Source: Hordeum vulgare subsp. vulgare
Lineage: Eukaryota; Streptophyta; Magnoliopsida; Poales; Poaceae
Assembly (NCBI RefSeq): GCF_904849725.1
Contig: NC_058523.1
Span: 112,408,189-112,472,188 of the forward strand
Length of the DNA stretch: 64,000 nucleotides
Direction: 5' to 3'
Shown here: positions 57,401-64,000 of the stretch, one piece after another
Layout: every line of letters starts with the position of its first letter
How positions within the stretch are numbered: position 1 is the stretch's first letter
The notes under the pieces: generated by a model
The model's database searches: none
What the model saw: only the letters and a program-made list of their open reading frames with translations
Told to the model about the DNA's origin: nothing
Program-made: the position numbers and the translations under genes

Positions 57401-60400
57401 ATTCTTAGCAAACAACCAATCAGTTCAAGATGATATTCCTGCAAGTAGTCACCAACAATCAGGTTGCATTGACGGCCTGAGCTAAACAAATACTCCCTCT
57501 GTTCCTAAATATAAGACGTTTTGATAGTTCACTTTAAACTGCCAAAACGTCTTATATTTAGAAACGGAGATAGTAGGTTTATCTTTTTTTTTTTTCATTT
57601 GGTGGGTATAGGAGGATGTGCAGGACTAGCAAGGAAAGCAAGTTGAAAAAAAAACAATAAACAAATAAGAGTTTTGCTTTGGTACACCAGCCCCTAGAGT
57701 TTGCAAGGAAAGTTGAAAAATAATTGTATCAAGAGATTTAAGTTTGCTGTTCATTCTAATTCCATGCATATGCAATATTTCAGCTTATTTCGTTGGACAT
57801 GGGAGCATTACTGGCTGGTTCCAAATATCGTGGTGAATTTGAAGAGAGACTTAAGGCTGTTCTAAAGGAGGTCACTGCTTCTAATGGGCAAATCATCTTG
57901 TTCATTGATGAGATTCACACTGTTGTTGGTGCAGGTATGTAGTCTAAGTATGCTATCGGCCATTTGCATGTTGAGCTTTATTGAAGTCGAGCTCTAAAAT
58001 GGTAGGTTAGATTAGTAATTGCTGGGCCACCTGAAACACTGATACCTGCGAAGCCGGGGCTCGCGCAGCCCGCACCGAAACAGTGCTTTACCCCTAGATG
58101 TCCAGTCAACTGCTGCGCCTCAACGCATTTCGGGGAGAACCAACTAGCTCTGGGTTCGAGTGGCATTTCACCCCTAACCACAACTCATCCGCTGATTCTT
58201 CAACATCAGTCGGTTTGCAGTCAGGTTGATAATAGTCGAGTGACATTACTTCGTCGGTCCGAACTAAGGAATATGCGGTATGCTATCAATGCTGTATCTG
58301 AACAAGTATTGGAAATACCGACATTATTTTTATGAATAAAGGAAAAGAAATCCAGATACATGTTGGATACTTGGTGGGCATGTCCCAGTTCAATTCTTTG
58401 TCCTGATTCTTTTGCTCCTCCACCCACTGTTTCTCTTACAGATCCATAATCCTGTGGCATATACTCCCTCCGTCCCAAAATAAGTGACTCGACTTTGTAC
58501 TAATTTTATACTAAAGCTAGTACAAAGTTGAGTCACTTATTTTGGGACAGAGGGAGTAGTTTGTTTCAGAAAATGAGTTAAATGTATCAGCGTATTGCCA
58601 TTTTTGGAATAATTTATCTGTGTGCCATAAACATACCTGTATTGATGCGGCAAGTCCCAACTAGCACAACCTTCCCATATTATGTTGTTTGACTTGTAAG
58701 TATTATTGTCCTTGGGCCTTAATTCTCTTTTCTGTTGCAGGAGCCACTGGTGGGGCAATGGATGCTGGTAACCTGTTGAAACCAATGTTAGGCCGTGGGG
58801 AACTCCGTTGCATTGGGGCAACAACATTAGATGAGTACAGGAAGTACATCGAGAAAGATGCTGCTCTTGAGCGTAGGTTCCAGCAGGTTTACTGTGGTGA
58901 ACCAGCAGTTGAGGATACAGTTTCTATACTACGTGGCCTACGAGAGCGGTATGAGATGCATCATGGTGTTAAGATATCAGATGGTGCTCTTGTTGCTGCA
59001 GCTGTTTTATCAGATCGCTACATCACTGGACGATTTTTGCCTGACAAAGGTACTGCATATACTACTATTATGGAACAACTACTGGGAGCTAGGGGCTAAT
59101 TCGTTCCGTCTTATATGTATTTATCTTTCCGTGTGCAGCTATTGATCTAGTTGATGAAGCGGCAGCTAAATTGAAAATGGAGATTACATCAAAACCTATT
59201 GAGTTGGATGAGGTTGACAGGGAAATCATAAGGTTTGAAATGGAGAAGCTTTCATTGAAGAATGATACTGACAAAGCCTCCAAAGAACGACTAAGCAAGC
59301 TTGAAGCTGAACTAGAATCCCTCAAGCAGAAGCAGAAAAACCTTTCAGAACACTGGGAGTACGAGAAATCGTTGATGACTCGTATAAAATCAATTAAGGA
59401 AGAGGTAGGTGCATGCATGTTCTGCTCTTGTTTTTTTGTTGTTGTTGTTGCCACATTTGTGTCTCTAATTCTGATCTTTTATCTGTGGTAGATTGACAGA
59501 GTTAACCTGGAGATTGAAGCCGCTGAGAGAGAATATAATTTGAGCCGGGCTGCTGAACTCAAATATTCAACGCTTTTGACACTACAAAAACAGCTGGATG
59601 AGGCTGAGGAAAACCTGACTAAATTCCAGCAGTCAGGAAAGTCGATGCTTCGAGAAGAGGTGACTGATGTTGATATTGCTGAGATAGTTAGCAAGTGGAC
59701 TGGTATTCCAGTGTCAAATCTTCAACAATCAGATAGGGAAAAGCTGCTGCTACTGGAGGATGTACTCCACAAGAGGGTTATTGGCCAAGATATTGCAGTC
59801 AAGTCAGTAGCTAATGCAATCCGTCGTTCTAGGGCAGGCCTATCGGACCCTAACCGTCCAATTGCAAGCTTCATGTTCATGGGTCCTACAGGTGTAGGCA
59901 AGACCGAGCTGGGAAAGACACTAGCTGAATTCCTTTTCAACACTGAGAACGCCTTGATACGGATTGACATGAGTGAGTACATGGAGAAGCATGCTGTTTC
60001 TCGCTTGGTTGGAGCACCACCGGGATACGTAGGTTATGAAGAAGGGGGGCAACTTTCAGAAGCTGTTCGTCGAAGGCCTTACTCTGTCGTTCTGTTTGAT
60101 GAGATTGAGAAGGCACACCAAGATGTCTTCAACATCTTGTTGCAACTGTTGGACGATGGAAGAATAACTGATTCCCAGGGCAGAACAGTGAGCTTCACCA
60201 ACTGTGTGATCATCATGACCTCCAACATTGGCTCCCCACTGATTCTAGACACACTCAGAAACACAACAGACAGCAAGGATGCGGTGTATGAGGTAATGAA
60301 GAAGCAGGTGACTGAGATTGCTCGGCAGACATTCCGACCAGAGTTCCTGAACAGGATAGATGAATACATTGTGTTCCAACCGCTGGACTCGACAGAGATA

Positions 60401-60861
60401 AATCGCATTGTGGAGATACAGGTAAAAGCCTTATAATTCCTTTACATGCAAATTTGCTTGATCTACTTGAGTCATGGAACTAAGTTCACCTAGTTGTATT
60501 TCACTGTCTGACTCCCGTTGACCTGATCACAATTATAAATTTGTCGAACTTGCAGCTGGATCGGGTCAAAAACCGGTTGCTGCAACAGAAGATTCACCTT
60601 CAGTACACACCGGAAGCTGTGGAGCATCTCGGCGCTCTTGGCTTTGACCCTAACTACGGTGCTAGGCCTGTCAAGAGGGTGATCCAGCAGATGGTGGAGA
60701 ACGAGATAGCTCTTGCTGTCCTCAAGGGTGACTTCAAGGAGGATGATACCGTTGTGGTGGATGTAAGCTCTGTGTCGATTGCCAAAGGCTTTGCTCCAAA
60801 GAAGCAGCTGGTCCTTCAGAGGTTAGAAAGCGGAAACACAGAGTTGGTTGCCAATGTCTGA
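54464..60861 (+). CDS. CLPB3: Mitochondrial-type ClpB (Hsp100) chaperone, 10 exons
   Basis: A protein disaggregase, an AAA+ hexamer that threads aggregated proteins with Hsp70, here likely in mitochondria. Exons: 54464-54748, 55428-55646, 55732-55969, 56846-57041, 57205-57259, 57784-57934, 58741-59049, 59139-59404, 59492-60421, 60556-60861. All introns are GT-AG and the joined frame gives 984 aa, close to rice CLPB3. Residues 1-95 (exon 1) are Arg/Ala/Ser-rich and include [12 protein letters not shown], a mitochondrial-type presequence. The Clp N domain spans about 98-245. AAA-1 has Walker A GEPGVGKT (301-308), pore loop KYRG (345-348), Walker B DE (373-374). The M-domain coiled coil is about 495-620. 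AAA-2 has Walker A GPTGVGKT (704-711), pore GYVG (751-754), Walker B DE (776-777), sensor-2 GAR (918-920). The [13 protein letters not shown] exon is complete. No defect is seen. A plastid isoform is less likely given the presequence and the close match to CLPB3. Confidence 0.95.
56225..56508 (+). repeat. Degenerate direct duplication in CLPB3 intron 3
   Basis: About 56225-56355 and 56360-56508 share AGAAATNNNGTTGTCTT, a following GATTTTATGA(T/C)TC block, GCAAGAGC(T/C)AACTAA and ACCAT...CATATCTT in the same order. The second half has gained an AT-rich insertion. It is well away from the splice sites. Confidence 0.5.
57493..57573. mobile_element. Stowaway-type MITE in CLPB3 intron 5
   Basis: An 81-bp near-palindrome with ends CTCCCTCTGTTCCTAAATAT and, inverted, ATATTTAGAAACGGAGATAG, flanked by TA on both sides (57491-57492 and 57574-57575). 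The arms contain TAAGACGTTTTG and CAAAACGTCTTA. It could fold into a hairpin in the pre-mRNA. Confidence 0.88.
58063..58215 (-). other. Plastid 23S rRNA fragment in CLPB3 intron 6
   Basis: About 150 bp matching, from memory, the reverse complement of plastid 23S rRNA: on the minus strand it reads from AACCGACTGATGTTGAAGAA through GGGGTGAAATGCCACTCGAA to TGTTTCGGTGCGGGCTGCGC. At least one change is seen (CCAACTAGC at about 58141 where CCAGCTAGC is expected). Such nuclear plastid-DNA insertions are common in plants. The fragment is too small to be a functional rRNA gene. The sequence on its left (58015-58062) and right (58216-58460) I could not place. Confidence 0.75.
58464..58556. mobile_element. 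Stowaway-type MITE in CLPB3 intron 6
   Basis: A 93-bp near-perfect palindrome, CTCCCTCCGTCCCAAAATAA at the left and TTATTTTGGGACAGAGGGAG at the right, flanked by TA (58462-58463 and 58557-58558). The arms carry GTGACTCGACTTTGTAC and its inverse. It lies 184 bp before exon 7. Confidence 0.93.
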
Positions 60862-60996
60862 GGCATTGTGACTTTAGCGTAATATTTCGTTAGGTCTTGA
60901 GGTTTATGTAGTGAGAACCTTTCACCAGGAAATGCATGAATGGGAGTTGTCCCCTCTTTGTTCTGGTTTCGTGGAATCCACATAAATTGTGTCTCG
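60862..60996 (+). other. Start of the CLPB3 3' untranslated region
   Basis: Follows the TGA at 60859-60861. It contains AATATTTCG near 60891 but no exact AATAAA. The true poly(A) site is not determined; AT-rich TATATAATTAAATATC near 61103-61119 is a possible signal further on. Confidence 0.45.
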
Positions 60997-61111
60997 CGGC
61001 ATGGCCTATGTCAACGTGCAAAGCATGACCACTAAAAGTCGTTCTGTATATAACTCGGCATGGCCCATGTCAACGTGCAAAGCATGACCACTAAGCCGTT
61101 CTGTATATAAT
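60997..61111 (+). repeat. Two-unit tandem repeat after CLPB3
   Basis: CGGCATGGCC(T/C)ATGTCAACG... is repeated: unit 1 at 60997-61055 (59 bp) and unit 2 at 61056-61111 (slightly shorter), each ending in TTCTGTATATAA. The units differ by one substitution and a small deletion, so the duplication is fairly recent. It may lie in the 3' UTR. Confidence 0.85.
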
Positions 61112-61180
61112 TAAATATCACTCTGTTCCTTTGAGGTTTTAGATTTGTCAAAAATGTTTTCGACGATGGGGGGTCTTGGC

Positions 61181-62107
61181 GGAAGTCTAGGCAGGGCAAG
61201 CAAGAAATCATGCCGTATTGCACTCATATGACCATATTCAAATGACCAAATCGGTGCTTCTTTTTGACGATGGGGGGTCTTGGTGGGAGCGTGGCGAGGG
61301 AAGAGTTGGTAGTCGAGGTTTGATTGCCGGGTCACCGGTGTAAAATCCTACCCTCCACAACCCAACTGAATTCCTCGACGAGGTTCATCATTCATTGTGA
61401 TGATAAACCCTCCGAGATGGCGAAGACAACATATACCCAAAATATGAACCCAACTGAATTCCTCGACGAGGTTCAGCATTCATTGTGATGATAAACCCTC
61501 CTCGGGACGAGATGGCAAAGACAACATATACCCAAAATATAGGAGCCTTGGAGTTGGAATCACTGTAGTTGGACAACACCACGACAAAGCGGAAAGGAAG
61601 ATAAGAAAGAATTCTATGATTTTACAGAAACAACCAACAAAAGCTTTGCTAGCATCGAAAGGAATTACAAGAAAATCCAAGAAGTTTGCAAAAGTTTACC
61701 GAAGAAGAGAGAATCGAGGAAGAGTAGGAGGAGCAAGTACCACCTTCTGCACAAGAATGCGAGTTATGCTTTGCTTCAGGGGCTACAATTTTTTTGCAAT
61801 AAACATTTGAGTTCTTTATGATTAATGTGATTTTATGAGCTATAAACACTTTCATTAATCTATATTTTGCTAGTTTCTTCGGTACCGTGCATTGTCTACT
61901 CTCACCTATGCATCGAATGAGGCGTATGTGTGATAGGCGGTAATATAATTTACACAATTAGGGTGTTTTTATGGTTATTATATATGCATTGCTATTAATT
62001 TAGGGCATATAAATAAGTTAACTATGAGATACTGTCATTTGAATATGGTCTCTTTGGCATATGAGTGCAATATGGCATGATTTCTTGCTTGCCCTGCCTA
62101 GACTTCC
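61181..62107. mobile_element. Inverted-repeat element, probably non-autonomous DNA transposon
   Basis: The left arm (61181-61246) starts GGAAGTCTAGGCAGGGCAAG; the right arm (62034-62107) is its reverse complement, with one substitution and about 9 extra bases (near 62050-62058). The arms are nearly identical over ~65 bp and 927 bp apart end to end. No transposase is visible. No target duplication is evident at these limits, and the segment CGACGATGGGGGGTCTTGGC just left of the arm recurs inside at about 61266-61285, so the true ends may lie further out. Confidence 0.6.
61361..61541 (+). repeat. Tandem duplication inside the inverted-repeat element
   Basis: CCCAACTGAATTCCTCGACG begins two units, 61361-61448 (88 bp) and 61449-61541 (93 bp). 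Both end in ACATATACCCAAAATAT. They differ at two or three bases and by a short insertion (CTCGGGA) in the second unit. Confidence 0.88.
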
Positions 62108-62166
62108 ACTTATGTCCTACGCGGGGCGTTTGGCCATCGCCTAGCGCCCAAGCATGTCTAAGTGCC

Positions 62167-63810
62167 TGATACGTCCCAAACGTATTTATAATTTTTGATT
62201 ATTTCATGCTTTTTTGGTGACATTGTTATATGTTTGCTACACTTTCATACCTTTTTACACATATTTAGACTAATCTACTAACTCAGTGCATCCAATGCCA
62301 GTTTCTGTTTGCTGATGTCTTTTTTTGCAGGGACTTTTACCCCAATTTGCAGAGCCCAAAAAATTCCAAAAGAATTATGTAAAAATCAGCGTGACGGAAG
62401 CTTCACGAAGCACCAAGATGGGCCAGAGGGGAGCCATGCCTCACCAAGGCGGCCACCTGGCGCGGGCCCCCTCCTGGCCGCGCCACCAGGTCGCATGGGC
62501 GGCTGGTCCACCCCCTGGCGCCCTCCTTCGGCCTATATTTACCTCTCCGTCAGAAAACCCTAACATCACATCCAGAATCACGAATTTCTCCACCGTTCCG
62601 CCGCCGTAGCGCTTCCGAGATCGGGAGCGCCGGAAGACCTCTTCCCGGCACCCTGCTGGAGGGAGGATTGACCTCCGGGAGCTTCTCCACCATCATGGAC
62701 GCTTCCCGGACGTGCCGTGAGTAGTCCTTCTTGGACCATGAGTCTATGACCAGTAGCTATATGATGTCTTCTCTCCAATCTTGTGCTTCAATGCTTAGCG
62801 CTTGCGAGCTACCCTACATGATCAAGGAATCTATGTAATTTACCTGCTGTTGCTATGTTGCGTTTGCTGGGATCCGATGTATTATGAGATTATGTTCAGA
62901 CTGCGATGAGTTATATATTTGGTTCTCCTTTTATATTATGTTCTTGAGTAATTCATGCATGTTCCTTGTTGTTTTTATTGCTTTGGCCGAGTAGTAGATT
63001 GTAACTCCAAGAGGAAGCGTTATGCATGATTGTGGGTTCATGCCACCTGATGTCTAGCTTGAGTGACAGAAACATGAGACTAGGGGATGTGTTGTTGCCA
63101 CCAGGGAGAAAACAACGGTGCTAGTGACCACGGTTGCAAGGATTGTTTACCTTACACAAAGTTCGTTAATGCAGTCGTCCATTGCTTTGAGTTTACACTT
63201 TGGGTGGGGCTCGCAACTTAATGCCAGCGAGATGTTCTGGATAGATATCTCAAGGTGGATGATTAGAGAGTAGATGCTGATGAATAAACGATCTACTTGT
63301 CTTGGCGTACTGCCCATTACTTTTGAGCCTCTAACTTTCTTGTAGAATGATTAGCATTACGGTGCGTTTATAATTCTGTCAATTGCCCAACTGTAATTTG
63401 TTTACCCAACATAGTTGTTTATCGTCTTTTGGGAGAGAGACATCACTAGTGAACATCATGGGACTGTGGTCCATATTACCACCATTGTTTACACCTCCAC
63501 CATTTACCGCTTTTATTTACTTTTTCGTTGCAATCACTATCGCTATTCCCGCTTGTGTTTTGATCCTTTGCAAACTACAAGGCCGGATAGATTGACAACC
63601 TCTATTAACTCCTTGGGAGCAAAGTTATTTGTTGTGTGTGTAGGTCCACGTCTTCTGCTAGTGCTAGAGCAGCGGACACCTACTTGTTGATCCTCGGAGT
63701 CCTCCTGGTTCGAGAAACCTTACAGTCCCCGTGTAAGGGAAATCTGCTGCTGACTACATCTCAACCTTCCACTTGGGGTAACCAACGAGGGGCGAGAAGT
63801 ATATCCATCA
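62167..63810 (+). repeat. Gypsy 5' LTR at the right edge
   Basis: A 1,644-bp LTR starting TGATACGTCCCAAACG and ending TATATCCATCA. A TATA-like CCTATATTTACC lies near 62532. It is followed by a primer site, so it is a 5' LTR in plus orientation. The family is different from the Sabrina-like LTRs (the starts diverge after TGATACGTC). Small ORFs inside are not supported as genes. Confidence 0.82.
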
Positions 63811-63831
63811 ACTCGTGATCAAGCAAATTTC

Positions 63832-63849
63832 TGGCGCCGTTACCGGGGA
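63832..63849 (+). other. Gypsy primer-binding site (tRNA-Asp type)
   Basis: TGGCGCCGTTACCGGGGA, 21 bases past the LTR end; one base differs from the site at 34794-34811. It marks the start of an internal region that continues beyond the window. Confidence 0.82.
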
Positions 63850-64000
63850 CTCCAGTCTTCAAGATAGGGGAGTTGCACACTATGTTTTACCTTTGCTTTT
63901 AGTCTTGTTAGTTTGCTTTCTAGTTTTTTCTTTAGTCTTATACCAAAAACTACAAAAAAAGTAGTAGTTACTTTGCTTTGTTTAGTCAGTGTGTCTAAGT
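63850..64000 (+). other. Gypsy leader, cut by the window end
   Basis: Non-coding leader after the primer site, rich in CTTTGCTTT and TAGT motifs and an A run near 63953-63960. No gag start is reached. Confidence 0.6.

Noticed and set aside
58063..58215. A functional rRNA gene
   Set aside because: Only about 150 bp of a ~2.8-kb rRNA is present, antisense inside an intron.

Overview
This is a plant nuclear window, almost certainly from the wheat tribe (Triticeae). The first ~51 kb is a pile of nested LTR retrotransposons of Triticeae type: copia elements resembling Angela and WIS/BARE, and gypsy elements resembling Sabrina/Athila. The last ~10 kb carries one intact ten-exon host gene, a mitochondrial-type ClpB/Hsp100 disaggregase close to rice CLPB3. 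Family names come from remembered LTR termini and proteins, not from a search.

Layout. 1-33942 is dominated by a near-perfect tandem duplication with a period of 18,735-18,741 bp (1-15201 matches 18737-33942). Each copy holds the end of a WIS-like copia polyprotein, a WIS-like 3' LTR (here LTR-A) split by a complete Angela-like element with CCACC target duplications, a fragment of a minus-strand gypsy gag, and a second WIS-like LTR. In the left copy that LTR (13451-15201) leads into a copia internal region. In the right copy (32192-33942) it is a solo LTR flanked by AGGAA on both sides, inside the same gypsy gag. 33943-37787 is the rest of that minus-strand Sabrina-like element (gag start, primer site, LTR), with an opposite-orientation solo LTR of the same family nested in its LTR. 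37788-44237 is a decayed plus-strand Athila-like element (RT, RNase H, integrase, an intact 158-aa coiled-coil ORF, 3' LTR). 44238-48732 is an older, heavily decayed copia element, itself hit by a Tourist-like DNA transposon. 48733-51216 is the 5' end of a minus-strand gypsy element. 51217-54463 is intergenic DNA with degenerate repeats and the promoter region. 54464-60861 is CLPB3. 60862-62166 holds small repeats and an inverted-repeat element. 62167-64000 is the 5' LTR and primer site of another gypsy element that leaves the window.

How the parts relate. The insertions can be ordered by what interrupts what: minus-strand gypsy (48.7-51.2 kb), then copia, then Athila-like, then Sabrina-like, then WIS-like; Angela entered a WIS-like LTR separately. 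The tandem duplication came last, because both copies share every disabling mutation I checked. No new defence or metabolic system is visible. The most informative signals are the recombination history written in the LTRs, the long hairpin formed by two opposed LTRs, the intact ORF in a dead element, the GC-rich cargo of the Tourist-like element, and a plastid 23S rRNA fragment inside a CLPB3 intron.

Limits: all alignments and difference counts were made by eye. No complete retrotransposon polyprotein in the window is intact.
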